Assembly: GCF_964340395.1 (NCBI RefSeq)
Contig: NC_135571.1
Coordinates: 13,016,046-13,051,045 of the forward strand
DNA from: Glandiceps talaboti
Lineage: Eukaryota > Hemichordata > Enteropneusta > Spengelidae
DNA length: 35,000 nt
Direction: 5' to 3'
A model generated the notes under the pieces. The model was not told the DNA's origin and ran no database searches. It saw only the letters and a list, made by a program, of their open reading frames with translations. This document shows positions 1 through 12,577 of this stretch, in pieces. The position numbers and the translations under genes are program-made. Position 1 is the first letter of the stretch, and each line of letters starts with the position of its first letter.

Positions 1-471
1 GTCGTGGAGACTTTTGACATTTCAAGGGCTTTGCGATCGACCTTTTGAAATACGTGTAACCGCAAACGCGATATCGCGGTACTACCAACAGGGACAAGTG
101 AGAGTAAATATTAATCAAGTTGTATTTCTAAGCACAATAAGGAAGGCAGATCTGTAATTCAATATCTGGCACTAATTGCAATTTTCATACTAATATTTCA
201 TAATCATTTTATATATTCTGCCGTCAACTAGTTAATTTTCAAAAATATATTAGGTTGCTGAAAGCATGTACATGCAGGACACGATATTAATATCATATAT
301 TGATGTTACCAAATGCATAACCTTGTCAGACATGATACACTGCTCCCAAGGTGCAAATTGTCAATTTGGGAATAAATTAATCTTAATATTAATAACAATA
401 ATAATATTCAACTGCGTGAACGCAAAAGATTCCATTCTAAGTAATTTAATATTGACAAATCCACCTCATGG
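1..471. other. No recognised feature
   Basis: AT-rich sequence without coding character. An open frame that starts at 266 only becomes long by running into the following microsatellite. A short palindrome lies around the CGCGATATCGCG motif at about 68-79. Confidence 0.6.
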
Positions 472-689
472 CATACATACATACATACATACATACATAC
501 ATACATACATACATGCGTACGTACGTACGTACGTACATACATACATACATACATACATACATACATACATACATGCGTACGTACGTACGTACATACATAC
601 ATACATACATACATACATACATACATACATACATACACACACAGACACACACAGACACACATACATACATACATACATACATACATACA

Positions 690-721
<32 letters not shown>

Positions 722-779
722 CATACATACATACATACATACATACATACATACATACATACATACATACATACATACA
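472..779. repeat. Compound (CATA)n microsatellite
   Basis: About 300 bp of CATA tetranucleotides, interrupted by two CGTA-rich cores near 514-535 and 575-592 and a CACACAGACA block near 634-660. The two CGTA cores sit in near-identical surroundings about 60 bp apart, suggesting a block duplication. Open frames on both strands here encode Tyr-Ile-His-Thr or Met-Tyr-Val-Cys strings and are artefacts. Confidence 0.97.
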
Positions 780-1400
780 GTTTAATGCAATGCACTACAA
801 TGCAATGCAGTTTAATGCAATGCACTACAATGCAATGCTGTTTAATGCAGTGTAGTACAATGCAGTGTAAAGCAATGTGCTACAATACAATGCGGTTTAA
901 TGCAGTGTAGTACATTGCAATGTATTTAATGCAATGTATTGTAATGCAATATAGTGCAATGCAGTGTAATGCAATGTACTACAATACAATGCGGTTTAAT
1001 GCAATGCAGTTTAATGCAATGGAGTACAATGCAATGCAGTTTAATGCAATGGAGTACAATGCAATGTAGTACAATGGATGCAGTTTAATGCAATATACTA
1101 CAATAAAATGCAGTTTAATGCAATGCACACAATGCAATGCAATGCAGTACAATGCAGTGCAGTTAACTGTCATGTAGTATTATGTGATGCACTAAATACT
1201 GTTTAGAACAAAAAATGCAATTTATTAACATGTAGTACAATGTATGCAGTTTGATAGAATGTAGTATAATCCAATGCAATTTAACACTAACTAGTACAAT
1301 ACAATGCAGTTTAATACTGTGGAAAACAACACATGCAGTTACTAACATATAGTACAATGCATGCACTTTGATGCAATGTAGTACAATGCAGTATGATCTA
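779..1400. repeat. Degenerate TGCAATGCAGT-type tandem repeat
   Basis: Begins with two identical 30-bp units (779-808, 809-838) of AGTTTAATGCAATGCACTAC type. It then decays into a mixture of TGCAATG, GTACAATG and TTTAATG words that fades out by about 1400. It directly abuts the CATA array. No coding content. Confidence 0.85.
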
Positions 1401-1510
1401 ATACTGTGGAGAACACGAAAATGCATTACAATATTACAGGGTCTATCTGATGTCATGTACAACGCACTGTAACTCTCTGCAAACAACTATAGTACAGTTA
1501 AATACATTGT

Positions 1511-1557
1511 AATACACTTCCGGTACAGCTAAAATACACTTCCGGTACAGCTAATAT
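1511..1557. repeat. Short direct duplication
   Basis: The word ACACTTCCGGTACAGCTAA occurs twice in succession, about 23 bp apart. This is a small tandem duplication in otherwise featureless sequence. Confidence 0.8.
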
Positions 1558-1604
1558 ACCTTTGTTCATTACATCATATTGCACTGAATGACAATAAATG
1601 TGAA

Positions 1605-1783
1605 AACACAACAGAACACAACACAACACAACACAACACAACACAACACAACACAACACAACACAACACAACACGGCACGGCACGGCACGGCACGGCACG
1701 GCATGGCATGGCACGGCACAGCACAGCACAGCACAACACAACACAACACAACACAACACAACACAACACAACACAACACAAAA
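1605..1783. repeat. (AACAC)n pentanucleotide array with GC-rich core
   Basis: The pentamer changes in an ordered way along the array: AACAC copies, then GGCAC, two GGCAT, GGCAC, AGCAC, then AACAC again. The variant copies are clustered in the middle and the flanks are nearly uniform. Long Cys-Val-Val-Leu or Asn-Thr-Thr-Gln frames here are repeat translations. Confidence 0.96.
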
Positions 1784-2784
1784 CCCTTCACAAACCTTTT
1801 CCATTTGGCATATGAACTAATTGATGGTGTCATGTATGCCATGGTACACAATTTATAGCAATACTATTTAGCTTTGTATCTTTAGCGCAAAGATATTCCT
1901 GACAGAGATCTGACTGTCAAAGCTATCCAACAGCTAAAAACACTTGAACCATATAGACATTTGAAAGGGACCTGTTCATGCTTGATCGCTCACTGTGTGA
2001 AGGTTACTGTGTGTAGGTTTTACCAATTTTAAGACGCTTTTGTTGAAAGTACCAAGCGTTTGAAGATGCGTACTCTATTTAATAACAGTGGAAGTATACA
2101 TTTTTGGAAAATTAACACAGGATTCCTGATATGCACATTATCCTGATTTGCAATTTAGCTTCAAATTATTACGAGAAACTTAGGTAGACACAAAGCATAA
2201 CTGACGTTGTTCGTGTGTTAGATTACACAATAGCGGTGCCTTAGCTTTGCAGATATAATCACATCGTATCTGCAACCACTTCAGGGAAACATTCTATCAG
2301 AGATGCAACCCTATTGTGAGTGTATCTTATATTGCCTATAGGTTGCTTACCGTAGTAGTATGGTACAATTATATATGATATTTCATGAATATCAAGTCTA
2401 AAAATATATGGGCTAACAATTGTTGAAGTTATCAGCTATAGTGAGGAATATATGAATTGATGCAATTTTCTACAATGTATAACACGTGATCAAATCACAT
2501 ATCTGACATATGCATTGATCTTAAGACTCTAAAAATAGGGCAAAGCTTAAGTAAATCATTTTTTATTGAGTTCCATTATGTGATTAATGAAATTTATCTT
2601 TCATTGATTGGTGATCACAATAGATTGCAAGACTTGATAAATGACGATAGAATCTTTCTATGGTAAATCTTTATATTGTAAGTGAAAATAAAACATACTT
2701 AGATTTAAACTTCACAGTTTTGTTAAACAGCCTTTAATTGTAACGTTTTGTTTGAAATGTAGAGTAACAAAAAACATTAACAAC
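1784..2784. other. No recognised feature
   Basis: AT-rich unique-looking sequence. No splice-bounded open frame, RNA gene or repeat was recognised on either strand. Confidence 0.55.
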
Positions 2785-2816
2785 ACACACACATACACAC
2801 GTACACATAGACACAG

Positions 2817-2850
<34 letters not shown>

Positions 2851-2858
2851 ACACATAT
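2785..2858. repeat. (CA)n microsatellite
   Basis: Imperfect CA dinucleotide tract with a few ACAG and ACAT interruptions. Confidence 0.95.
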
Positions 2859-2924
2859 ATTATCAACATTTTGAAGGACATTCTAAATATTCATATACAC
2901 ACTACACAGATATATGTACACTTC

Positions 2925-3080
2925 ACATGCATGCATGCATGTGTGTGTGTTTGTGTATGTATGTATGTATGTATGTATGTATGTATGTATGTATGTATGT
3001 ATGTGTGTGTGTATGTATGTATGTATGTATGTATGTATGTATGTATGTATGTATGTATGTACGTCGGCACGCACGCACGC
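2925..3080. repeat. (GTAT)n microsatellite
   Basis: GCAT repeats, then GTGT, then long GTAT tetranucleotides interrupted once by GTGTGTGT, ending in GCACGCAC. It is the reverse complement of the CATA array at 472-779. Confidence 0.96.
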
Positions 3081-3112
3081 TTACACTATGGACAATAACA
3101 ATTTTTTTCTTT

Positions 3113-3212
3113 TCTATTCTATTCTATTCTATTCTATTCTATTCTATTCTATTCTATTCTATTCTATTCTATTCTATTCTATTCTATTCTATTCTATTCT
3201 ATTCTATTCTAT
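3113..3212. repeat. (TCTAT)n pentanucleotide array
   Basis: About 20 perfect copies of the pentamer with no visible variation, which implies recent expansion. Confidence 0.97.
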
Positions 3213-6200
3213 CGACTGCCTAATATCCCCAAAGAAGAGTGAAAATAGACATATTAGATCAAACAAACACCAACTCAAGTAAACCGCTCACTTATACTTC
3301 ATAACACTTTAATACATCTTACGATTCATGTCACATAGGGTGTTCACCGAGGAGGTCAACTGTTGCACTGCACAGAAGGATATCCATCTCTACATCTTAA
3401 CAAGTTGATAACTGCAACCTTGTAAAGATAACACTGCCAATGTAGACTTACATCATCATTTTCATTAAAAGTCTTTAGGTCAATCATTTGCTTTCACAGC
3501 CAATATCTGTCGCAGTATGGCTTTCGAAATGAAAGTTTTAAACCCCACCCCCACCCGCACACCACGAATGACCATTCATACTTTATTTTCTTCTAGCGCA
3601 TTGTGGAGTACGATTCAGCATCTCAGTCTCTTAATTAGATATATAAATAGGGTGTTTCACGATTACTATTGAATGTTCTTCGCGTAGGTGCATGGACGAC
3701 ATGTAATTAGCAGGATACCGACGATGTAAAAAAAATACTGTCACACAGTGTAGTGTAAATAGACTATGATTTATCATAATTACAGACAACATTAAACCAA
3801 TATTTCTCTAAATGATTTAGTAGATCAGTAGCTAAGATCATAGATATACAGATACAATGAAAGGTTTTTAAGAAACCAGTTTGTTATGAATTTCGTTGTT
3901 GTTCAGAATATTAACTGTTACATTAGTGTGGGCAGGATGCTTAACAAAAGGGTGATAGCATGATAGCAAATTTTAACCCCATAACCTTTGTGTTGTTAGC
4001 TACTACTGTAAACATCTTGTCTCGAAGGATGGTGGTTTGTCATTTAAGAGAATCTACAAACTTTGTAGACAATTTAAGCACCATAAACGTGATGTAAACG
4101 ATTGCTTGTTTCTAAACTTGATGACATGTCAGTTAAAAACAGTCAACAAATGTTTTGGCAAATTTCAAAATAGTACAAAAAAGCAGTAAAATACTAATAA
4201 TAGGTATATAACAATAGGTATATAACAATAGGTATATTACAATATTAGAAGGAAATACCAGGCAGTGATAAAAGGAAGAAAACTGAAAAAAAAGTAAATG
4301 CTGTATACGTTCAGAAAACTAGTTTCCATTAGAAAAGAAAAATAGAAAACCAGAGTTCGTTATTTGCTACTCTTGAGTCTGTGTTTTCATTAAGTGATTG
4401 TACTGGACGGCCGTAAGTCATTCCTGAGATTGCTCCAAACCCCTGATGCTGCCTAGTAGTTGAAAGATAACAGACTGATTTAGTTGTTTTAACTTGCAGG
4501 GTTTTCAGGATTTTGCCCCCTCTCAAATTATAAATATTTTCCGTAGGTATTAACATTTGGAACATTAATGTCTTATCATTTTGTTTGATGTAAATGTTAA
4601 AGGTGCATCATAAATATATTTTAATGTCAGGTATGGATTGTTTGCATGAACGATCTCACATGAATCTTTCATTTTTCTTTTGCAGCATACACATGTATGA
4701 ACATTCTTTAGGATTTTTGGCCCTTGAGACTGTTGTTAACACTCTTGTTATCTTCAAATTAACAAGTACACGTGGATGGTTATATTAGTAACCAACTTAA
4801 AAAACATATACCTCTCACCTAAATTGAGTATAGTGATGTATGATAGCAGGGTAACATTATATGTAATTCGGTAGAGCATATGCCTCGACCATCACTTAGG
4901 CATTTCTGGGGTTTAACACACCTTTTGAATAAGATAAACAATTTTCGGGATTTTCAATTTGATCCATTTTGGTTGCCATTGTAAACACTATATTAGATAG
5001 TTATGATACCATTGGATCGGGCACATTGAGAAACATTTCGCTACATGGAATTTACGTGTGACTAACTGTGCCGGAAAATACTCGCGACCCAAGGGTTGTC
5101 ATTACGAGTCGCTAGACGAGTAGTGATAAAGACCCCTTAGGTCAATTTCATTTTCCTTGGCTGAACGAAGACAATATTAGGGAATAACTGTTACATCTAA
5201 TTGTCTACCATTGCTCATGCTATGAATGTGTTAGTAAGGCTTCACTGCAGTTGGAAATAAATGCACTGCTGTCAAAAATAACTCCTTAGAGTGTAAAATG
5301 ACTTAATGAGCCGCAGTAGATAAAAATGTCCGTTATATCGTTCATATTATCAATACAATTAAGTGAAAGGTCACCAGCAATTGTTATTAAATAAGGTAAC
5401 AATGTTTGGTAAAAAGGAACGGAAGCAGGCCACCATGCTTTGACTGAAGCGAGAATTAGTCTTTAAGATATGACATCATACGACCTAAAGCGTTTCTTCC
5501 GTGCACTTAATTTTCAATACAAGGAAAGCAGTAGGTACCAAATTAGTGGCACTTCTACGTCTACTTCTGTGTCTTTAATGTCTAATATAGTAACAACATA
5601 TGATGGATATTGATGATTCTATAGGTTTCCGAAGGAGTAGTGAGAATAGAATGTAATTTAATAAAGACTGGCCTGATAGTATTGAAACTTGGAGAGCACA
5701 CTACTTGCACAGGCAGAGCAGGTTGACTACTCACGTACAGCATCAACTACGTCATTAGCTTCCAATTGCAATATGGATGACGTCATTATAGAGATTAAAA
5801 CTATGTCATTACACAGAGGGTTAGCGATTTATCCCTTGCTGAAATGGTCTTCATGAGTTAATGTGCTCTAAATCTTAATTAAAAACTCAAAAAATGAATT
5901 GAAATCGAAGAATTTGCCAATATGCTGATGCAGGTTATCGTAATAGTTAATCACAGTGTCATGTGATACTTAAGAACAATTTCTTTTGAAAACAGGTTTC
6001 ATCATCTTGTTTGTGTTTTCAGATACATTTTTTGCCTTCCATATTTTAAATAGATATTGCACAATTATTGTAAAGTATTTGTACTGCCAACTCTCGTAAT
6101 ATAAATCTACTCTGGTAATATTATGTAGGATAACCGACATCCGTCTGTGACAATTCCATATGACATGTAACTTTTTTCCAGTAAAACCATTTTTTCAAAT

Positions 6201-7540
6201 GAATAAAAAAAAAAAGATGTTCAAACTTTCGTTTAAATCGAATAAAAACTGCAATTGAATCTCAGTTTCGTTATATTAGAATTAAAGGTACCCAGGTGTA
6301 GCTAACATGAAGTTTATATGAAGAACTCCTTCATATTTTGTTATTTTGATATATTACCCCTACGTCAACACCAAACATTACTAGTCGATAGTTTTCAAAT
6401 GAAAAAGATAAATAACTTTTTAACTGGCAGCTTTTCTTTTGCAACAGCCAACAGCTAGTAAAGCAGTGAGTGACGTCACTACGGAGTCTGGTAAAAATTC
6501 CCTTGCAATACAACCATTCATCATTTGTAACAACGATTAAATTGGATTCATTTTGTCGAAGTTCCTTATATTAGTTCATATAAAAACCACTGACCAGTTT
6601 ACATGTTACCTAAATCGTTGCGAATTTTGATGTTAAATCATGTGTGACCTTTCTGTGGATAGATCGCTTTTCACAATATATTCTATAATATCAGTTTCAA
6701 GGACGGCCAAAAGCATTACTTTATTTTATCACATATATCTTATCAGAAAATGCACTTTCCCATCAACATTTCACGTTACATTTCCATAAAACATTTTGGT
6801 TAAAATAAGCGTTAACATGTCAGACAACAGCGTGATAATTTTTTTACCGCAGGGTAGAGAAACGTGTGAGTGAGATACATCGAGGGATTTACTTGAATTC
6901 AATTATTTCCTCTCCAGAGAAATTGAACTTTAACATTTAATTACCAGTTGCGGAAAGGAAGCGAGGGTATGGACGGCAATTTAAGCCTCACGGATATGTT
7001 TCAATTAGCTTTCTATCCAAGGTATTTTGCCGAGCTTGATGTAGGGATTTTCCAAGCGATTTGACGTTTGTAGTTCCACGTTAAAGGATATATGTAGTAA
7101 CAAGATTAAAAACAAAGCACTCGCCAGAATAAACCGCTACGTTAAGAGGGCCATTTAACGTATTAGAATGTCCCCAGGGATAGCGTTTACGTATGTATTC
7201 CTTTATGCTGAACGGAATTACGACAGTACGGAATGTCTGGACATGACACAGTGTAGTATGCTATGACCTAAGCTCCATTGAGAAATGAATGAGCCTGTTA
7301 GGGTTAAGTTTTGTTCGAAATTTGATCACAAGGTAAAGGTGCGAGGACGGAATCATAATTTATGATACGAATACCTGTCAGACAAATATGGTACACAGCA
7401 GAACATTGAATATGTTGAGATAAGATGAAAGGATGATATTGCAGTTTTAACTTATAAGTCAGTGTCTAACATGCTCCATACATAATATTTGCAGATTTTG
7501 TGCGTATCTGTCTTACAGTCTCACTTATCAGTCAGTAACA
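3213..7540. other. No recognised gene; one small tandem repeat
   Basis: 4.3 kb of AT-rich sequence without coding signal that I can support. The only structured element is three 14-bp copies of AATAGGTATATAAC at about 4198-4240. Short open frames at 4329-4565, 4594-4788 and 6331-6513 show no recognisable motif and no paired splice sites. Confidence 0.5.
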
Positions 7541-7593
7541 TACATACATACATATATACATACATACATACATACATACATACATACATACAT

Positions 7594-7640
<47 letters not shown>
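7541..7640. repeat. (CATA)n-(CAGA)n compound microsatellite
   Basis: About 50 bp of CATA tetramers pass without a break into about 48 bp of CAGA tetramers. The one-base motif switch suggests replication-slippage spread of a variant. Confidence 0.96.
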
Positions 7641-7673
7641 TTCGTGCCATGCTATCAACCAGCACTCATTGTC

Positions 7674-8450
7674 GTTAAGAAGCTGATAGAGCTGAACAAC
7701 ACGACGTATATTACAGTGGTTTAGATGTCTGATAGGGCTTAACAACACAATGTATCTTACAGTGGTTTAGAAGTCTGATGATAGGGCTGAACAACATGAC
7801 ATATCTTACAGTGGTTTAGAAGTCTGATAGGGCTGAACAACACAGCATATTTTACAGTGGTTGAGAAGCCTGATAGGGCTGAACAGCACAACGTATCTTA
7901 CAGTGGTTTAGAAGTTTGATAGGGCTGAACAACACGATGTATCTTACAGTGGTTTAGAAGTCTGATAGAGCTGAACAACACGACATATCTTACAGTGGGT
8001 TAGAAGTCTGATAGAGCTGAACAACACGACATATCTTACAGTGGGTTAGAAGTCTGATAGGGCTGAACAACACAACATATCTTACAGTGGTTTAGAAGTC
8101 TGATAGGGCTTAACAACACAATGTATCTTACAGTGGTTTAGAAGCCTGATAAGGCTTAACAACACGACGTATCTTACAGTGGGTTAGAAATCTGATAGGG
8201 CTGAACAACACGACGTATCGCACAGTGGTTTAGAAGTCTGATAGGGCTGAACAACACGACGTATCGCACAGTGGTTTAGAAGTCTGATAGGGCTGACCAA
8301 CACGACGTATCTTACAGTGGTTTAGAAATCTGATAGGACTGAACAACACAACATATCTTACAGTGGTTTAGAAGTCTGATAGGGCTGACCAACACGACGT
8401 ATCGCACAGTGGTTTAGAGGTCTGAACAACACGACGTATCGCACAGGCTA
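7674..8450. repeat. 46-bp minisatellite, about 17 units
   Basis: Unit boundaries (TTACAGTGG or GCACAGTGG) fall at 7711, 7757, 7806, 7852, 7898, 7944, 7990, 8036, 8082, 8128, 8174, 8220, 8266, 8312, 8358 and 8404, so the period is 46 bp. The exceptions are one unit with a 3-bp insertion (7757) and a last unit shortened by 9 bp. Units differ by a few substitutions. GCAC-type units cluster at the right end. There are no unique spacers, so it is not a CRISPR array. Confidence 0.97.
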
Positions 8451-9186
8451 AGTCATGTTTGACAGTAACTTACTATCTGTAGGTTCCGTAGCCTAACAGC
8501 AACAATGATATATATTATCGTTGAACATATCGTTTATTACATTGCTCCAAATTCTAATTTGATAACAAATCTTTGTAGCATAGGCGTTTGATGAGTTGTC
8601 TGAATGGGCTTTATTGCATGATATCGATATATGCCACGGGATTATAGGTGGAAACGTAACCAGTAACAATTGCAAGGTATAGTTAGGTAAAGTAGCCAGT
8701 GAAGAGTACAACGACATTGGCGAACTCCTAGATTGATGACGTCATAACAACAGTTGTTATTTAAACGCTGCAATATTTACATAATGGAAGTAATTAGGCT
8801 TCGATATTAAAGGTGTATACCTTTGCTTAGTTACAAACTGTTGATGTAATAAATGTCTTTGTCAGTATGTTGGCATGAGTGAACTTTATGTCGGTTCAAA
8901 ATTGTACAACGACCCTATAAAGTAGGTTGCATTATGTGAGAGAAGTAATATCATATCATGAATTCAAGATATGATATAATATACATGAATTACTGTATCT
9001 TACTGGTTGCCATGTCAATGTTGTATAAACAGTACTTTACCACCATTTTATATTTCTCCAACACTGCTGTGTGATGCTAAAGAAATCAGGTTGTAGTACG
9101 TAGTCTTGTACAAACGTTTTGATCGAATTGTAACAGGAAATCAAAAGTAGCAAATAGATTTAATAAATCCTTCTCAGTTATCTCAT

Positions 9187-9187
<1 letters not shown>
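8447..9187. other. No recognised feature
   Basis: AT-rich sequence between minisatellite and CT tract. A minus-strand open frame at 8493-8717 has no recognisable domain. Confidence 0.5.

Positions 9188-9264
<77 letters not shown>
9188..9264. repeat. (CT)n microsatellite
   Basis: About 38 uninterrupted CT dinucleotides, lying some 500 bp upstream of the candidate exon at 9771. Confidence 0.98.
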
Positions 9265-9267
<3 letters not shown>

Positions 9268-9770
9268 AAAAAAAGATGCCATCGGTAGGGCAACATTACT
9301 CTAACATTACAATTTTCTAAATAAAAGACGTCGTCTTATAAGTCATTGCAAGCCTACAGCTATAAAAATAATGCTTCACCTAGATACTGATATTAATTCA
9401 CAAGTGATATTTAATGTAAAGTAATCACCTCGAGCTCGTATACATAACATGGACTCTCACAGTTCAGTCTGCCATTTACAATCATACCAAATCTACACAT
9501 TCTACGTCAAATAAGTTAATAAAACGTCTATAATACCTACATACAAAATAGTAAATCCAACCTTTAGGACTACTAAATGCAATTTGAGGACATGGATTCC
9601 CATTCTCTTGTCAGTACGAATTATGAGCGAGAAGTCACTGACAGAGCTAGCTGGAATTAAATGATTTTTTCAATAAAAAACCGCATTTTGATTTGTCACT
9701 GAAATAACGCAATATCAGATTCACATTGAGATGTCTCACAACATTAATGTTGTCATTTCTTGTCTTTCAG

Positions 9771-9826
9771 TTAAAATAAGATACTCACACACTAGATCAA
9801 TACTTGGATCTACCATACATCCTACG
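9771..9826 (+). CDS. Possible upstream exon of the neurotrophin-like gene
   Basis: A 56-nt candidate exon lies between a good acceptor (pyrimidine-rich, TGTCTTTCAG, with a branch-like ACATTAAT upstream) and a consensus donor ACG|GTGAGT. Only one frame is open: two bases completing a previous codon, then 18 codons reading KIRYSHTRSILGSTIHPT. That frame ends in phase 0, exactly as needed to join the exon at 12368. An upstream partner would have to end in phase 1 and would presumably carry the signal peptide. No convincing one was found in the first 9.7 kb. The splice signals are seen directly. Membership in the gene is inferred, since a short exon with one open frame could arise by chance. Confidence 0.42.
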
Positions 9827-11035
9827 GTGAGTAACCAGACTTTCCTTTCTCAATATTAACATGTGTATTAATAATGCAATTACCTCAAAGGAACATTAAG
9901 TGGTTTTACTCCAATAGCTAGAGGGTTGAGCAAAATACCCACTTTATCTGGTTTCAATTTGGCGGGAAAGCTAATAAGTAAATGTTATATAGTTTTTAAT
10001 AACCTTTCTGATAAAAATGAAATGTCAGTCGCGTCTTAGATGGAATATAAACCGACGAAGTTTGTTTAACATCTGGCATTTCAATCCATTTTCGATAGTG
10101 ATATTGCAGGAGTCTGCTGGGTTCTAAAATATCATAATGTAACTATTTACAATGTACATATCTCTTGGGAGAATTATTTCATCTTATCCTTGTCACTGCT
10201 ACACACATCGTCACTTTATACTCGACGTTAGCTAATTATAATAATGTCTGTAAACCACACCATGGTACATCCTATTCAAGTTATATTCTGTTATCAAATG
10301 GAGACAAATCCAAAATGACACTTTTTGTAAACGAATTCATGGTTCTTTGGTTGTAGATATTATTACCAAATCAGAGTGACTATAGAGTTTCAATAACGTC
10401 TCGCACAATGTTTTTTTAATTATTAATTATATAAATCTAAATACAGACATTGATAAATTGATTTTATCTCACTGTGAACATAAAGCAACAAAACTTTCGG
10501 AAGAAACGAGGAAGATTCAACACAACAATGTTTATTTGTGTTCGCAGCGACATAAAACGTAACGTTTCATGTGTGTGCGTGTTATCAGTGCCTATATTTT
10601 ATTTGTGTAATTCTTAACAAACAAACAAACAAACAAACGTTGTGAGAGATGCAAACACATCGCGCCGCCTATTTGAAGTCTATAGTCTTTCAGGTTTGGT
10701 GGTTTGTCCTGTCCCTAAAAATGACTAATCGAAAAATTTCCACCATATTCGCTAACAATTATCGCTCACACACCCCACTAGAGTGGGTACTCACGTAGGG
10801 AATGGGGGGGGGGGGTGGTTAGTCAGAGAAAAAGCTCTACCCATTTCAGACATAAACCGCAGCAATTACTTATCCCTTTTATCAGACAGTACATTAATAA
10901 TATATACCCCATTTCAAGCCGTTGTTACACACCGTTGTTTCAAGCTAATCTTACATGCAATAAAACCAATCATTTTATTAAAAACACTAGTCGAACAAAA
11001 ACAGGAAAGAAAATAAAGACTTATTTAAGGCCAAA

Positions 11036-11385
11036 TAAAAATTGGTTCCGGTTACCCGACCCCACCTAGTTTTTCACGGCGACCCTAAATTTTTTTTACG
11101 TATTCGAAAAAAATAATAAAATCGCGAAAATCGTGAAGTCTCGCAAGAAATAATGGGTGCGGAAGCTGACATCAACTTAAAAAGTATAAAACTATTCTTC
11201 CAATCTGTAATGGCTGTACATCTAATAGGAAGAAATAAACAACACAAAGACCATTTTGAAAACAATGGAAATCCTGAACTAGAAACTCACGCATGAAAAA
11301 AAATATAATAATATGAAATAAAAAATCTACCTACCCCATCTATTTTAAAATCGAATGTAATCGGAACCACACAATTTTTTTTAAC
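11036..11385. repeat. Possible degenerate inverted-repeat element
   Basis: The left end contains AAATTGGTTCCGGTTACCCG. Its complement resembles GTAATCGGAACCACACAATT near the right end, separated by about 300 bp. Both ends also carry an AATTTTTTTT-A(A)CG word. This suggests an old palindromic non-autonomous element, but the arms are too diverged to be certain and no target duplication was identified. Confidence 0.3.
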
Positions 11386-11858
11386 GCCTTACATGAATAA
11401 ATCATGTTATTCCACGTGACAAGCCTCCATTAAAGCTTCTGTCATCCAAGTAGGAAACATTGGCATTCATTCAAATCTAGGCAACAGGATTCTATCATCC
11501 ATTATCATATGATAGACTAATATGTTAATTAGTTGTTATTTCTATAGATGCATTGCGGATGTATAGAGAGGAATATTATAAATAATATAATAGGTCATAC
11601 CAGACAAGAAAATCTACTCTGGAATATTATCCAAAAGATTAATTGTCTAGGATTGGAAATAATATTAATAATACATGAGGACTGGATAGATTGATATTTC
11701 TGTAGAGAGACAGAATGCGAGAGATTGCTATTACGGAAGGTTACGTTCGATTATGACGCAAATAAACTGGGAATTACACAATAGAATGTAAAAGGGTATA
11801 TGAGTAGTTGTTCATAATTAAGAAAATAGGTAGAGAGTTGGGTAGGTACTATGGCCAT

Positions 11859-12165
11859 GTCTGTCTGTCTGTCTGTCTGTCTGGCTGGCTGTCTGTCTAT
11901 GTATGTATGCATGTATGCATGTATGCATGTACGTATGCATGTATGTATGTATGTATGTATGTATGTATGTATGTATGTATGTATGTATGTATGTATGTAT
12001 GTGTATATATGTTTGTATGTATGTATGTATGTATGTATGTATGTATGTATGTATGTATGTGTGTATGTATGCATGTATGTATGTATGTATGTATGTATGT
12101 ATGTATGTATGTATGTATGTGTGTATGTATGTATGTATGTATGTATGTATGTATGTATGTATGTA
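11859..12165. repeat. (TCTG)n-(TATG)n microsatellite in the intron before the prodomain exon
   Basis: Starts as TCTG tetramers, passes through GGCT and TGCA variants, then some 230 bp of TATG repeats. It ends about 200 bp upstream of the exon at 12368. It is complementary to the CATA tract in the following intron. Confidence 0.97.
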
Positions 12166-12367
12166 TTTTAATGAGATTTGATCTTAAAGAATAAATTGAT
12201 CATTGAATGATTATTACATTACATAAAATGGGCCACTTGGGAATTATGCTGCTGGTAACAATAATCTACTCAGTTGAAACCTGGAAAAACAGAAAGGTTT
12301 GCAGCCATGTTCTGTTACGCATATCTTTGTATCTTGTAAACTAATATTATTTCTGCTTTGTTTGCAG

Positions 12368-12577
12368 CCTTTCACAAGTAAGCCTTTTAGAGATCTATTT
12401 GACATAGGTTCTAGAACGAAGCCAAGACCAACACTGTATGATATTCTTCCCCTTATGAACCCAGTTAACAGAGAAAGAGTTGTATTTTCATCAAGCAAAC
12501 CACACTTTTCACCCATTATAACTTTAGATCAATTCCCTTCATCATATTCAACAACATCAATATCGTCTGTAGTCAAG
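12368..12577 (+). CDS. Neurotrophin-like prodomain exon
   Basis: Internal coding exon of 70 codons that begins after a strong polypyrimidine tract and TTTGCAG acceptor and ends AAG|GTAAGA, in phase 0 at both ends. It joins in frame to the cystine-knot exon at 17750. Residues about 33-41 read RVVFSSSKP. This resembles the conserved RVLFSTQPP-type motif of vertebrate proneurotrophin prodomains and sits about 30 residues before the processing site, as expected. The remainder is Pro/Ser/Thr-rich with no cysteine, fitting a propeptide. The final Lys plus the first Arg of the next exon form a Lys-Arg convertase site. The open frame runs upstream through the acceptor with a short hydrophobic stretch, but there is no ATG before the in-frame stop at 12275, so I read that stretch as intron. 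Family assignment depends mainly on the downstream exon. Confidence 0.75.

Larger units (their letters stand above)
9827..12367 (+). other. Putative intron upstream of the prodomain exon
   Basis: This 2.5-kb interval begins GTGAGT and ends TTTGCAG. It holds an oligo(G) run at 10804-10815, a short (ACAA)n tract near 10615-10637, a diverged inverted-repeat element near 11036-11385 and the (TCTG)n/(TATG)n microsatellite. Its intron status depends on the 9771-9826 exon being real. Confidence 0.4.

Noticed and set aside
266-910. 214-codon open frame and its overlapping frames on both strands
   Set aside because: Almost entirely Tyr-Ile-His-Thr or Met-Tyr-Val-Cys strings from a CATA microsatellite. 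A 4-bp repeat without stop words is open in all frames.
7674-8450. Regular repeats considered as a CRISPR array
   Set aside because: Units are contiguous 46-bp copies without unique spacers, in an intron-containing animal genome.
12299-12367. Hydrophobic stretch before the prodomain exon considered as a signal peptide
   Set aside because: No ATG lies in frame before the stop at 12275. The hydrophobic codons come from the polypyrimidine tract of the splice acceptor.
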